64,000 nucleotides of DNA, from assembly GCA_964016105.1 (NCBI GenBank), contig CAXHEX010000022.1, positions 1-64,000 on the forward strand, given 5' to 3'. This document shows positions 24,794 to 33,908 of the stretch, in pieces (position 1 is the stretch's first letter; each line of letters opens with the position of its first letter). Under the pieces are notes generated by a model. It made no database searches and was not told where the DNA came from. It saw only the letters and a list, made by a program, of their open reading frames with translations. The position numbers and the translations under genes were made by a program. The stretch comes from Ketobacter sp964016105 (GTDB lineage Bacteria; Pseudomonadota; Gammaproteobacteria; Pseudomonadales; Ketobacteraceae).

Positions 24794-25789
24794 GTGGTAA
24801 CAGTATTAATAGTAGGTGCCGGTGCCGTAGGTCAGGTGTATGGCCATTTTCTTCAGCGAGGCGGAGCCTCGGTTTCCTATTTTGTAAAAGAAAAATACCA
24901 GCAAGAGTGTGCGGATGGTTTCACCCTTTATCGCTGCCGACGTGGCGGATTGGGAGCAGCTGAGCACTTCGAAGCCGAAGCCATTTTCACCGATTATGAG
25001 GCTTTAAAGCAGCAAAAGTTTGATCAGGTTTGGTTAACCATGTCGTCATCTGACTTAAGAGGTGATTGGCTGCCACAGCTCAAAGAGGCTGTGGGTGAAG
25101 CCACCATTGTCATGTTACAGCCTGATTTGGATGATCGTGATTACATCTATGAGACTTTCCCACCCAAGCAAGTGGTGTGTGGCATTGTCAATTTTATCAG
25201 TTATCAAACGCCCCTCCCTGACTTACCCGACTACCACCCCGACGCTAACAAACACGGTGTGGCCTATTTACTCTTGCCCATGATGCCAGCGGAATTTTCT
25301 GGTAACCCCGATCGCCTGCCCGAGGTGTTGGAGGCTATGGCTGCCGGTCGATTCAACGTGAAGGTGGAACAGGATGCGTCCCGCGTTTATGCGGACCGCT
25401 CCGCCATGATGATTCCCCTGGTGGCGTTATTGGAATTGGAAAACTGGTCTTTCAAAAAACTCACCCTGAGCAGCTCTTTGGAGTTGGCCGTGGGTGCCGC
25501 CCAGGAAGCGTTAGCCATTGTGGCCGCCAAGTTTGGGCGACGATTAAACTGGACCGAGCGTCTGTTCGGTTTGTTTTGGGTGAAGCTTGCGCTGCCGGTG
25601 ATGCGCTTTGTGTCCCCCATGGATGCGGAATCCTATGTGAAGTTTCAATTTGTTAAAACCGCGCCCCAAACCCGGATGATGCTGAAACACTTTATTGATG
25701 ACGGTGACCGGCTTGGCCAATCCACTGCGTCATTAAAGGCCTTGTTTCAGCGTTTGCCAGAGCAACCTGTGGCTAAAAAGGCGGCCTAA
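24794..25789 (+). CDS. Ketopantoate reductase-like (ApbA/PanE N-terminal domain) protein
   Basis: The protein starts at GTG 24794, after AAGGA, with the Rossmann dinucleotide motif VLIVGAGAVGQVYGHFL at its very N-terminus, as in ApbA/PanE reductases. It has 331 residues, slightly longer than PanE. The segment FDQVWLTMSSSDLRGDWLPQ matches the position of the family's NADPH-domain end. The C-terminal half is divergent, so the substrate is uncertain; pantoate synthesis should not be assumed. Confidence 0.7.
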   Translation: MVTVLIVGAGAVGQVYGHFLQRGGASVSYFVKEKYQQECADGFTLYRCRRGGLGAAEHFEAEAIFTDYEALKQQKFDQVWLTMSSSDLRGDWLPQLKEAVGEATIVMLQPDLDDRDYIYETFPPKQVVCGIVNFISYQTPLPDLPDYHPDANKHGVAYLLLPMMPAEFSGNPDRLPEVLEAMAAGRFNVKVEQDASRVYADRSAMMIPLVALLELENWSFKKLTLSSSLELAVGAAQEALAIVAAKFGRRLNWTERLFGLFWVKLALPVMRFVSPMDAESYVKFQFVKTAPQTRMMLKHFIDDGDRLGQSTASLKALFQRLPEQPVAKKAA

Positions 25790-25802
25790 ATCTGTAAACC
25801 GC

Positions 25803-26798
25803 TCAAAACAAGCGGAAGGGCTCGCCTTGCAGGATTAAGCTTTGTTCCTGCAGTGAGCCTATATGGTCCTGCCAATAGTGGCTGCTATTAAACCAGGGGA
25901 AGTTGGCGGGAAACGCCGGATCAGTCCAGCGGAAAGCCAGCCAACCCGCGTAGTGAATCATGCGCATGGTGCGTAACGGCTCAATCAGCCTTAGCTGGCG
26001 ACGGTCAAATTCGTTAAATTCCTCATAGCCCTCAAGCAGTTCGCTAAACTGATTGATCTGCTCTTGCCGGGTTCCCGCCAGCAGCATCCAAAGATCCTGT
26101 ACCGCCGGTGCGTTTTGGCAATCATCAAAGTCCACAAACCAGGGGCCGGTGGCCCGATGCCAGAGAATATTGCCGATATGGCAATCCCCGTGGCAGCGAA
26201 TAAACAGCGGGTCTATCTCTTTAAATAGTGCGTCAAAGTCGTTGCTGAACTGATCAATCAATTGTTGGTATTGGGGTTTCAGATGTTCCGGAATAAAACC
26301 GTTTTCCAATAAAAACTGAGACGGCTCTGTGATCATGCGTTCCACCGACACCGTGGGCCGTGAATGGAATAGGGTGGTGCCGCCCACTTGGTGCATGCGG
26401 CCCATTAAGCGGCCCAGCCAAAGTAATTGGTCAAAATCATCCTGCTCCGGTGCTTGCCCGCCCTGGCGGCGGAAAGCGGCGAAACGATAACCCTCAAAAT
26501 AGTGCAGCGTGTTGCCGTCAGGGTCGGCCATGGGTGCCACCGCTGGCAGCTCAAGATCCAGTAGGTCTTGGGAAAACTTATGTTCTTCAAGGATAGCTGC
26601 GTCGCTCCAGCGCAGAGGCCGATAGAACTTTACGATCAGGGGATCTTTATCTTCCAAGCCCACCTGATAGACGCGGTTTTCATAGCTGTTAAGGGGGAAT
26701 ACCCGAGCGTCGGAAACAAAACCCAGTGACTCCACTGCATTGATTACAGTGTCGGGGGTCAGGTGGTCATAATTTTCTTGCAGCGGTACCTGGGTCAT
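25803..26798 (-). CDS. srkA: Stress response kinase A (YihE/SrkA-like)
   Basis: Ser/Thr protein kinase of the aminoglycoside-phosphotransferase fold, in E. coli protecting against stress-induced death. The start MTQVPLQENYDHLTPDTV at 26798 matches the family; the frame stays open upstream but that would overlap comF. It has 331 residues. PLNSYENRVYQVGLEDKDPL, the ATP-site lysine in IVKFYRPLRW, the catalytic loop IRCHGDCHIGNILWH and the metal motif FVDFDDCQNAPAVQDLWMLL are all present. Confidence 0.92.
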   Translation of the reverse strand: MTQVPLQENYDHLTPDTVINAVESLGFVSDARVFPLNSYENRVYQVGLEDKDPLIVKFYRPLRWSDAAILEEHKFSQDLLDLELPAVAPMADPDGNTLHYFEGYRFAAFRRQGGQAPEQDDFDQLLWLGRLMGRMHQVGGTTLFHSRPTVSVERMITEPSQFLLENGFIPEHLKPQYQQLIDQFSNDFDALFKEIDPLFIRCHGDCHIGNILWHRATGPWFVDFDDCQNAPAVQDLWMLLAGTRQEQINQFSELLEGYEEFNEFDRRQLRLIEPLRTMRMIHYAGWLAFRWTDPAFPANFPWFNSSHYWQDHIGSLQEQSLILQGEPFRLF

Positions 26799-26853
26799 TG
26801 GCTGTCTTCTGAGGTGAGAAAAACGGCATGCTACCACAGTTCCGCTTTTGGAC

Positions 26854-27552
26854 TCACTGTCGGGACGGGGTTCTTGCGGGCGTTCGTGCAATGGCCCATA
26901 CGTCGATATTCTCGAAACCTGCCCGGATTAACTGCTTGGCCAATTGGTTCACGGTGCTGCCGGTGGTGACGATATCGTCCACCAACGCCACTCTGGGGGC
27001 TTTGCCACGCAGTTTTCTGGCCTCGTTTAGATTCACCCGAAAGCTGCGCTTTAGATTGTGTTGGCGCTCTAATCGAGACAGGTGTTTCTGTTGAGCAATA
27101 TCTCGGATCTTTATTATCAAGTTTTGGCTTACGGGAACAGAGAGAGCTTTGCTCAGCCGCTGGGCCACCAACCCCGATTGATTGAAGCCTCGTTTACGCT
27201 GCTTTATGGGGTGCAGGGGAACCGGCACCAATAGATCCGGTAAGGGTGCAGCCCGATCCTTTATATGGCCTGTAAGGCATCGGGTTAGGGGCTTGAGCAA
27301 ATCCGGTTTGGCGTTCTTCGCGGCCAATAGCAACTCATTGACGGGAAATTCATAGCGTAAGGGGATTTGACAGTGGTCGAAATGGGGCTCCATTAAGCTG
27401 CAGTTTTGACAGGTTTGGGGATGATTATGGGCCGCCAGAGGCTCTGCGCAGCGGGGGCAGCAATGCCGGTTCCACGGTAAATCCGCGAAACAGGCAGGAC
27501 AAAAATCGGCCCGAGCAGAGCATGGGCCATGGCAAAGCAGGCACGAAAACAT
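26854..27552 (-). CDS. comF: ComF family phosphoribosyltransferase-like protein
   Basis: A 232-residue protein with N-terminal zinc-finger cysteines (CLLCHGPCSARADFCPACF, CCPRC, CQNC) and a C-terminal type I phosphoribosyltransferase motif PRVALVDDIVTTGSTVNQLA. ComF proteins take part in natural DNA uptake in competent species and are paired with bio genes in many gammaproteobacteria. It is divergent from bioB, and the shared gap holds a BirA-type operator. Role in this organism is inferred. Confidence 0.9.
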   Translation of the reverse strand: MFSCLLCHGPCSARADFCPACFADLPWNRHCCPRCAEPLAAHNHPQTCQNCSLMEPHFDHCQIPLRYEFPVNELLLAAKNAKPDLLKPLTRCLTGHIKDRAAPLPDLLVPVPLHPIKQRKRGFNQSGLVAQRLSKALSVPVSQNLIIKIRDIAQQKHLSRLERQHNLKRSFRVNLNEARKLRGKAPRVALVDDIVTTGSTVNQLAKQLIRAGFENIDVWAIARTPARTPSRQ

Positions 27553-27574
27553 AAATAGGCTAAAAAACGTCCTT

Positions 27575-27608
27575 TTGTAAACCTATGATGAGCTGGGTTG
27601 GTTGACAA
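27575..27608. promoter_or_regulatory. BirA-type biotin operator
   Basis: TTGTAAACC at 27575-27583 and GGTTGACAA at 27600-27608 are separated by 16 bases. The BirA consensus is TTGTAAACC, 14 to 16 bases, then GGTTTACAA, so the left half is perfect and the right half has one mismatch. It overlaps the -35 box of the bioB promoter, where biotinoyl-AMP-bound BirA would repress. Confidence 0.85.
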
Positions 27609-27629
27609 TCCGCTGGTGATCCATAAGAT
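27602..27629 (+). promoter_or_regulatory. Promoter of the bioBFHCD operon
   Basis: A perfect TTGACA (27602-27607), a 16-base spacer and TAAGAT (27624-27629) lie about 50 bases before the bioB start. The -35 box is inside the right half of the BirA operator, so the site and promoter support each other. Confidence 0.7.
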
Positions 27630-27678
27630 GCTGTGTACATAGACATAAACCATATAAAAATGAACGAGGGATCTGGGG

Positions 27679-28788
27679 ATGACTGCGCAGCAAACACCGT
27701 TGGAAGAGATACGCCACGATTGGACAGTTAAAGAGGTTCAGGATCTCTTTGCCTTACCTTTCAATGACTTATTGTTCCGAGCCCAGACGGTACACCGCCA
27801 GTTTCACGATCCCAATGCGGTGCAAATCAGTACCCTGTTGAGCATCAAGACCGGAGCCTGTCCGGAAGATTGTAAATACTGCTCCCAGAGCGGCCACTAC
27901 AACACCGGGCTGGAGAAAGAGAAATTAATGGAAATCAATCGGGTGGTGGAACAGGCCAAGGAAGCCAAAGCCCAGGGCGCCAGCCGTTTTTGCATGGGCG
28001 CTGCCTGGCGGTCGCCCCGGGAGAAAGACATGCCCTATGTGCTGGATATGGTTAATCAGGTGAAATCACTGGGTATGGAAACCTGTATGACCCTGGGTAT
28101 GTTGGATAAAGGTCAGGCCCAGCAGCTGGCGGATGCCGGTTTGGACTACTACAACCACAATCTGGATACCTCCCCCGAGCATTACAATTCCATCATCACC
28201 ACCCGCAGCTATCAGGATCGATTGGATACCCTGGAGAATGTGCGCGAGGCCGGCATGAAGGTGTGCTGTGGTGGCATATTGGGATTGGGTGAAACCGCCA
28301 AAGACCGGGCGGGTCTGCTGGTGCAGTTGGCTAACTTGCCCCATCACCCGGAAAGCGTGCCCATCAATATGTTGGTGAAAATAGAAGGCACTCCACTGGA
28401 AGAGGTGGACGACATCGAGCCTTTCGATTTTATTCGCAATATTGCCGTGGCCCGTATCATCATGCCCAAGTCATCCGTAAGGTTGTCCGCCGGACGAGAG
28501 GCCATGAACGAACAAATGCAGGCCCTGTGTTTTATGGCCGGTGCCAATTCCATTTTCTATGGGGAGCGTTTGCTTACCACCAGTAACCCGGAAGCCAGCT
28601 CCGACCAGGTGCTGTTCAACAAACTGGGCATCAAGCCGTTACAAGTGCAGGGCGCCAGTGATGAAGCCAACGAAGGCGCCATTCTGGACGCGGTGGAACA
28701 TCAAAAGAATGCCCATCTTTTTGTTGATGCGGCACGCAGCGATGCTAACCCCAAACCCCATAAGAATTGCCCTAAGCTCGCTTCTTAA
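27679..28788 (+). CDS. bioB: Biotin synthase
   Basis: Radical-SAM enzyme inserting sulfur into dethiobiotin. It has 369 residues. The SAM cluster motif is CPEDCKYCSQSGHYNTG near residue 60; FCMGAAWRSPREKDM, GLDYYNHNLDTSPEHY and the C-terminal FMAGANSIFYGERLLTTSNP follow. First gene of the bio operon; bioF starts two bases after its stop. Confidence 0.98.
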   Translation: MTAQQTPLEEIRHDWTVKEVQDLFALPFNDLLFRAQTVHRQFHDPNAVQISTLLSIKTGACPEDCKYCSQSGHYNTGLEKEKLMEINRVVEQAKEAKAQGASRFCMGAAWRSPREKDMPYVLDMVNQVKSLGMETCMTLGMLDKGQAQQLADAGLDYYNHNLDTSPEHYNSIITTRSYQDRLDTLENVREAGMKVCCGGILGLGETAKDRAGLLVQLANLPHHPESVPINMLVKIEGTPLEEVDDIEPFDFIRNIAVARIIMPKSSVRLSAGREAMNEQMQALCFMAGANSIFYGERLLTTSNPEASSDQVLFNKLGIKPLQVQGASDEANEGAILDAVEHQKNAHLFVDAARSDANPKPHKNCPKLAS

Positions 28789-28790
28789 CC

Positions 28791-29963
28791 ATGTCCGATC
28801 CGTTTCAAATTGGCCGTCGATTACAGGAGCAGAAAGATCAGCACCTGTATCGACAACGGCGTATTTTGGAAACGGCGCAAAGTCATCGGGTTCGTTGCAA
28901 CGGTCAAGACCTGATTAATTTTTGCAGTAATGATTACTTAGGCTTAGCCAATCATCCCCGGGTAATTAAAGCCGCTCAGCATGCAGCGCAACAGTTTGGC
29001 GTCGGCAGCGGCGCGTCCCATTTGGTGGTGGGCCATAGTGCTTTGCACGAACAGTTGGAAGAGCGTTTGGCTGACTGGGTTCAACGTCCTCGAGCATTGC
29101 TGTTTTCCACCGGTTATATGGCCAACGTGGGCGTGTTAAGCGCGTTGCTGCAAAGGGGCGACACGGTGATACAAGACAAGCTCAACCATGCCTCGCTGCT
29201 GGACGGAGCAACGCAAAGTCGGGCTACGCTGTTGCGCTATCAACACAACAGCGTAGACCATCTGCAGCAGCGTTTGGCCAGTGCCAAAGGCCGTTGCTTA
29301 GTGGCAACGGATGCGGTGTTCAGCATGGATGGGGATGTGGCGCCCATTGAACACATTGCCCAAAGCTGTTCGCGCCACAATGCCTGGTTGATGCTGGACG
29401 ATGCCCACGGCTTAGGTGTGCTGGGTCAGGGTCGAGGGGTGTTGCAAGAATACAACCTGGGGCTAGAGCAGGTGCCCGTTTATATGGCCACACTGGGCAA
29501 AGCATTGGGAACCTTCGGCGCCTTTGTGGCGGGCGACCATGATTTGATTGAATTTTTGATTCAATTTGCCCGCCCCTATATTTACACCACCGCAATTCCA
29601 CCGGCCATTGCAGCGGCCACTCTGGAAAGTTTGCAACTGTTGCAACAGGAGTCGTGGCGGGTAGAGCAATTGCAAAGTCGTATTGCGTATTTTCGCCAGC
29701 GGGCATCACAAGCCGGATTATCTTTAATGCCATCCACCACCGCGATCCAACCGTTGATGGTGGGGGCGTCTGATCGCGCATTGCGCATGAGTGAGTTATT
29801 GCGGGACCAGGGGCTGTTGGTGGGTGCCATTCGCCCCCCCACGGTACCGGCAAACACCGCCCGTTTGCGTGTCACCCTGTGCGCGGAGCACAGCGAATTG
29901 CAGATTGAGCGTTTGGTGGATGCGCTAGCGCAAGCACAGAAGGATCAAAAGCCATGGCATTGA
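28791..29963 (+). CDS. bioF: 8-amino-7-oxononanoate synthase
   Basis: PLP enzyme joining pimeloyl-ACP and alanine. It has 390 residues, with NFCSNDYLGLANHPRVIKA, GVGSGASHLVVGHSALHEQL, the D-DAHGLGVLG motif and the PLP-lysine segment YMATLGKALGTFGAFVAGD. It overlaps bioH by ten bases. Confidence 0.96.
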   Translation: MSDPFQIGRRLQEQKDQHLYRQRRILETAQSHRVRCNGQDLINFCSNDYLGLANHPRVIKAAQHAAQQFGVGSGASHLVVGHSALHEQLEERLADWVQRPRALLFSTGYMANVGVLSALLQRGDTVIQDKLNHASLLDGATQSRATLLRYQHNSVDHLQQRLASAKGRCLVATDAVFSMDGDVAPIEHIAQSCSRHNAWLMLDDAHGLGVLGQGRGVLQEYNLGLEQVPVYMATLGKALGTFGAFVAGDHDLIEFLIQFARPYIYTTAIPPAIAAATLESLQLLQQESWRVEQLQSRIAYFRQRASQAGLSLMPSTTAIQPLMVGASDRALRMSELLRDQGLLVGAIRPPTVPANTARLRVTLCAEHSELQIERLVDALAQAQKDQKPWH

Positions 29964-30751
29964 GTTTGTATTACGACTGCTATCGTTGTACTGGTGATCT
30001 AGACAATCCGCCCAATCTGGTGTTGTTGCACGGGTGGGGTATGCACAGTGCGGTGTGGGATCCGGTGATGCCCGCTTTGCTGGAACGATTCCAGGTAACG
30101 GTGATCGATCTTCCTGGGTTGGGCCGCAGCCCCATGCCCGCAGGGGATTACGATCTTGATTATCTGGTGCAACAGGTTTTAACGGTGGCTCCCGAACGCG
30201 GGGTGTGGATGGGATGGTCCCTGGGTGGCATGGTGGCCACCGCCATTGCATCTCGATATCCAGAAAAAGTGTCTGTGTTGGTTACCGTGGCAACCACACC
30301 AAAGTTTGTTGCGAACAGTGAATGGCCCTTGGCCATGGAAGAGCATGTGTTGGATGCGTTTATCCAGATGCTTGAGGAAGATAACGAAGGCACGCTCATT
30401 CGATTTTTATCTCTGCAATGCAAAGGCAGTATCAGTTTAAAGGACGACATCCGCCAATTACGTGAACTGTTGCATCTGCATGGTTTGCCCGCACCCAAGG
30501 CGCTGCGGCAGGGTTTACATATTCTCAAGCAAGCGGATTTAAGGCAGGCATTGAGCCAGGTGCAATGTCCTAGTCTGCATATTTTCGGCGCCAACGATCA
30601 CCTGGTACCCGTGGGGGTGAGTAAGTTGATTGCGCAGCTGCAACCCGCTGGCCAAAATGCCGTGATCAAAGAGGTAGCCCATGTGCCTTTTGTTTCTGAA
30701 CCAGAGCTGTTTATGGCCGCCTGTAATGACTTTTTTAGCCAATGCTTATGA
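29954..30751 (+). CDS. bioH: Pimeloyl-[ACP] methyl ester carboxylesterase
   Basis: Alpha/beta hydrolase releasing pimeloyl-ACP from its methyl ester. It has 265 residues: oxyanion region LLHGWGMHSAVWDPV, nucleophile elbow GWSLGGMVA, acid in FGANDHLVPV and His in EVAHVPFVSEPELF. The GWSLGG elbow and the position between bioF and bioC support BioH over a generic hydrolase. Confidence 0.93.
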   Translation: MALSLYYDCYRCTGDLDNPPNLVLLHGWGMHSAVWDPVMPALLERFQVTVIDLPGLGRSPMPAGDYDLDYLVQQVLTVAPERGVWMGWSLGGMVATAIASRYPEKVSVLVTVATTPKFVANSEWPLAMEEHVLDAFIQMLEEDNEGTLIRFLSLQCKGSISLKDDIRQLRELLHLHGLPAPKALRQGLHILKQADLRQALSQVQCPSLHIFGANDHLVPVGVSKLIAQLQPAGQNAVIKEVAHVPFVSEPELFMAACNDFFSQCL

Positions 30752-31536
30752 CCTCTAAAAAGGGCGCAGTGGCCCAATCATTCAGCCGTGCTGCGGTGTC
30801 CTATGATCACGCGGCTCGAGTTCAAAAAGAAGTAGGGCGAGCCTTGCTGAGTTTATTACTGCGCCACAAAGTGCAGGCCCGGCAGGCGGTGGATATTGGT
30901 TGCGGTACCGGTTGGTTAACCCAACAGTTGGCACCCTATGTGGATACCATCACCGCACTGGATATTGCGCCAGGCATGTTGGCCTTTGCCCGAGCAGAAG
31001 ACCAGGATAATATAATCGATCAATTTATTTGCGCGGATGTGGAGCAATTGCCCCTGAACCAGCCTGACTTTGATCTGGTGTTTAGCAGCTATGCCTTGCA
31101 ATGGTGTGATGATCTATCCGCAGCCCTCAATAAGCTTGCTCAAATTTTGCAGCCGCAAGGCTATCTGGTTTTTGCTCTGCCCGTACAAAACACCTTGTCC
31201 GAGTTAAAGCACAGTTGGCAGCAGGCCGATCCTCATCACGCCCACGTTAATGAATTTGCCGACCCGGCCTTGTTGCGCCAGCAATTACTGGAGTCTGGAT
31301 TTCGAATTAAGCACTTTGAGCAGCGGGTTGATACCACGTTCTATGCCACGGTGCGGGATCTCACTTCGGAGCTAAAAGCGTCCGGTGCTCACCGGGTTAC
31401 CCACAATTCAAATCCGTCTCTCACGGGCAAAACAACCGTGGCCAACATGATTGACGCCTATGAAGGCTATCGCAATAGCGAAGGCCTGTTACCGGCCAGC
31501 TGGCATTCCCTGTTAGTTTGTGCGCAAAAACAATAA
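30748..31536 (+). CDS. bioC: Malonyl-[ACP] O-methyltransferase
   Basis: SAM-dependent enzyme that caps malonyl-ACP so that fatty-acid synthesis can build pimelate. SAM motif VDIGCGTGWLTQQLAPYVD and TALDIAPGMLAFARAE are present. The ATG at 30748 overlaps the bioH stop as ATGA; another ATG lies two codons earlier. It has about 262 residues. Confidence 0.94.
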   Translation: MTSKKGAVAQSFSRAAVSYDHAARVQKEVGRALLSLLLRHKVQARQAVDIGCGTGWLTQQLAPYVDTITALDIAPGMLAFARAEDQDNIIDQFICADVEQLPLNQPDFDLVFSSYALQWCDDLSAALNKLAQILQPQGYLVFALPVQNTLSELKHSWQQADPHHAHVNEFADPALLRQQLLESGFRIKHFEQRVDTTFYATVRDLTSELKASGAHRVTHNSNPSLTGKTTVANMIDAYEGYRNSEGLLPASWHSLLVCAQKQ

Positions 31537-31557
31537 AACCAGGAGCACCATTGTAAG

Positions 31558-32259
31558 ATGAAAAACAACGCCTTCTTTGTGACCGGTACCGATACCGATG
31601 TGGGAAAAACCTTCGTCAGTCTGGCTTTGTTAGAAGCGCTCAAGCAAAAAGGTCTTAGTACCCTGGCACTCAAACCGGTGGCGGCAGGTTGTGAGCAAAT
31701 GGAGGGGCAATGGTGTAACGACGATGCGTTGCAATTACAGCAGGCCATGACACAACAGCTTCCTTACCAGCAGGTAAATCCGGTGGCGCTGAAGCAAGCG
31801 GTTGCTCCCCATCTTGCTGCCCAAGCGGAGGGCAAGCGTTTAACCGTGGACCACATATGTGGCCGAGTTAAGGGGGCCATGATGCAACCGGCGGACGTTT
31901 GCTTGATTGAGGGAGCGGGGGGATGGTTAGTGCCCCTCAATGACCGGGAAAGTTTTGCCGATATGGTGGTGGAGCTGCAACTGCCGGTGCTCCTGGTGGT
32001 GGCGGTCAAATTAGGGTGCTTGAATCATGCCTTGCTCACGGCGGAGGCCATTCAAGCCAGGGGCTTACCTTTTCTGGGCTGGGTGGCAAATTGCATGGAT
32101 CCGTCTGCCGCGTTGGTTAAAGAGAACATCGCAACCCTGGAGCAACGCTTGCCCGGCCCCTGTTTGGGGGTGTTAAAACGGGCGGATAATGGCGATTGGC
32201 GACCACTTGGCGCGAACTTTAATACCGATTTGCTATTAGAAAGGTTGGGCTTAGAGTAA
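31558..32259 (+). CDS. bioD: Dethiobiotin synthetase
   Basis: ATP-dependent ring-closing enzyme. It has 233 residues with the P-loop FFVTGTDTDVGKTFVSLALL, KPVAAGCE and the magnesium/substrate loop IEGAGGWLVPLNDRESFADM. Last gene of the operon. No bioA is in the window, so the DAPA aminotransferase must be elsewhere. Confidence 0.96.
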   Translation: MKNNAFFVTGTDTDVGKTFVSLALLEALKQKGLSTLALKPVAAGCEQMEGQWCNDDALQLQQAMTQQLPYQQVNPVALKQAVAPHLAAQAEGKRLTVDHICGRVKGAMMQPADVCLIEGAGGWLVPLNDRESFADMVVELQLPVLLVVAVKLGCLNHALLTAEAIQARGLPFLGWVANCMDPSAALVKENIATLEQRLPGPCLGVLKRADNGDWRPLGANFNTDLLLERLGLE

Positions 32260-32417
32260 CTACCTATGGTCAGATCCCTTTTTCTGCATTAAATCAATCC
32301 CTTGCGAAATAAAGCGCCTGGTCAATATATGATCAAGATTGTGTAAATCAGCTATACTGATGTTGGAGCTGAAGATTCGTCTTCAAATTGAGAGTAAAAT
32401 CCAGCAGAGGTGTAGAC

Positions 32418-32651
32418 ATGGCCATTGGTTCTGTACTTAATAACGGCGTTGCGGGCATTCAAAAAGGTCTATACGACATGAACAAGGCCAGCGCTGATAT
32501 TGCAAAGGTAGGCACCTCTGAAGATCCTGCTGTGGATCTAACGGAGTCGGCGGTGAGTTTGCTCAACAGCAAAGTGCAAGTGGAGGCGTCGGCCAAGGTG
32601 GTGGAAACCGCCCATAAAACCCTGGGTAGTATTATCGACATTGAGGTGTGA
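32418..32651 (+). CDS. Small protein resembling the flagellar rod C-terminal helix
   Basis: A 77-residue protein starting at ATG 32418 after AGAGGTG; the frame is open upstream but without a better start. It opens MAIGSVLNNGVAGIQKGLYD and ends with LLNSKVQVEASAKVVETAHK, similar in style to the C-terminal heptad helix of flagellar rod and hook proteins. There is no signal peptide and no flagellar gene nearby. A GAAGA-TTCG-TCTTC hairpin (32371-32384) lies in its leader. Function unknown. Confidence 0.65.
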   Translation: MAIGSVLNNGVAGIQKGLYDMNKASADIAKVGTSEDPAVDLTESAVSLLNSKVQVEASAKVVETAHKTLGSIIDIEV

Positions 32652-32657
32652 TCAATC

Positions 32658-33605
32658 ATGTTGATTCAACCGGCAACCACAACCACGGGCTCTCCCGTGG
32701 GCCTCGCATCCGCCAGCGCGCCAGCTGGGGCGGAGTCGCAGGTTGTGCGTGCCGATATCCCTCCCGTGTTCCAGCCGGAGCGAGATGCAGAAGCCAATAA
32801 CGAACGTGACCCAGGTGGGTCAAACGATGGTGACGCAAACAGTTACGCACAAACCGAGGAAAGGGAAAAACAGGGCTCAAGCCAAGAGTCTCAATCCAAC
32901 TCCGCCGCAACAACCCGCCTCTCTGACGAGGATCGGGCCATCATAGATCAACTGAAAGTGCGGGATCGCGAAGTCCGTTTGCATGAAGCGGCCCACGCGG
33001 CGGTGGGTGGGCGTTACGCCGGTTCCCCCAGTTTTGATTACAGCCGTGGACCCGATGGTAAAAACTATGCCACTGGGGGGGAGGTCAGTATTAGCACCTC
33101 ACCTGTTCCCGGAGATCCCCAAGCCACCATTGAAAAAGCGCGAATCGTTCAGGCGGCAGCCCTGGCACCGGCGCAGCCATCGGCCCAAGACAGGCAGGTG
33201 GCGGCGGAAGCGGCTCAGATGGAGTTGCAAGCTCAGTCTGATTTGCAACGCATGAAGTCCGAGGCCGCTGAGGAATCGGGGCAACAAACAGCGGAAGAGA
33301 ATGAGAAAAAACTGGCTGAGGCTCGGTCTGAAGAGGCTGCCGCTGAAGAGCCCGAGCAAGCTGACACTGAATCTGAACCACCTACCATTACTGTGGTGCA
33401 AACCGCTTCTCAATTGTCCGATCAGAGTTCAGACAAACCGGAATCAGACCGAGATACCCGTGACCAAGAGCGTCCAAATCCTCGCCAGGAGTTGGAGAAG
33501 ATACTGTTAGGTTCCCGTGGGACCTTGCAGCAGGCTAACCAGTTAGGCTTGGTGGATCCACAAAATCCCTATGGGAAGAGTGGTCTTTTGGACGTTATTG
33601 CTTAA
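32658..33605 (+). CDS. SprA-related putative metalloprotease
   Basis: A 315-residue protein with a low-complexity N-terminal third rich in D, E, S and Q, then the SprA-family block: LKVRDREVRLHEAAHAAVGG with the zinc-site-like HEAAH at residues 109-113, DYSRGPDGKNYATGGEVSIS and VPGDPQATIEKARIVQAAAL. A Glu/Ala-rich coiled coil and a short conserved-looking C-terminus follow. Six bases separate it from the preceding small gene, so they are likely one unit. Protease activity is predicted only. Confidence 0.75.
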   Translation: MLIQPATTTTGSPVGLASASAPAGAESQVVRADIPPVFQPERDAEANNERDPGGSNDGDANSYAQTEEREKQGSSQESQSNSAATTRLSDEDRAIIDQLKVRDREVRLHEAAHAAVGGRYAGSPSFDYSRGPDGKNYATGGEVSISTSPVPGDPQATIEKARIVQAAALAPAQPSAQDRQVAAEAAQMELQAQSDLQRMKSEAAEESGQQTAEENEKKLAEARSEEAAAEEPEQADTESEPPTITVVQTASQLSDQSSDKPESDRDTRDQERPNPRQELEKILLGSRGTLQQANQLGLVDPQNPYGKSGLLDVIA

Positions 33606-33719
33606 GCCCTGAATTCTATTTGTCTCATCTGTAACCCAAACTGCGACTTCCCTCTATGGTTGTTAGGTTAAGTGCGAACTAGACTCTACCTAGTCAGTCC
33701 AAAAGTTTCTTGACCAATT

Positions 33720-33746
33720 GAAACAATTGTTTGAAACTTCTGTTTG
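33720..33746. promoter_or_regulatory. Two overlapping PsrA-like sites
   Basis: GAAAC-AATT-GTTTG (33720-33733) and GAAAC-TTCT-GTTTG (33733-33746) share one base. Both fit the Pseudomonas PsrA consensus, (G/C)AAAC, two to four bases, GTTT(G/C). PsrA is a fatty-acid-responsive TetR repressor of beta-oxidation genes; the downstream acyl-CoA dehydrogenase suits that role. Binding is inferred. Confidence 0.5.
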
Positions 33747-33781
33747 CAACTCAGGTTGTTCGACAATTTCGGTGGGCAAAC

Positions 33782-33797
33782 ATGACCTTAAGGTCAT
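33782..33797. promoter_or_regulatory. 16-base perfect palindrome
   Basis: ATGACCTTAAGGTCAT is a perfect inverted repeat without spacer, typical of a dimeric repressor site. The regulator is not recognised. It lies between the PsrA-like tandem and a third copy of that motif. Confidence 0.45.
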
Positions 33798-33812
33798 TAA
33801 AAATTCTAACGC

Positions 33813-33832
33813 TTGTTTGAAACTTCAGTTAG
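33813..33832. repeat. Third PsrA-like motif, repeat of the upstream site
   Basis: TTGTTTGAAACTTC repeats exactly the sequence at 33727-33740 and is followed by AGTTAG, giving GAAAC-TTCA-GTTAG (33819-33832), one mismatch from the PsrA consensus. Confidence 0.45.
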
Positions 33833-33908
33833 TATGCCCAGCGGGCCGTCGGTGAAGGGACTATTATGCCTGCGTGATAGGCTCCTCATAATTTTGTTGG
33901 TCTGATCT

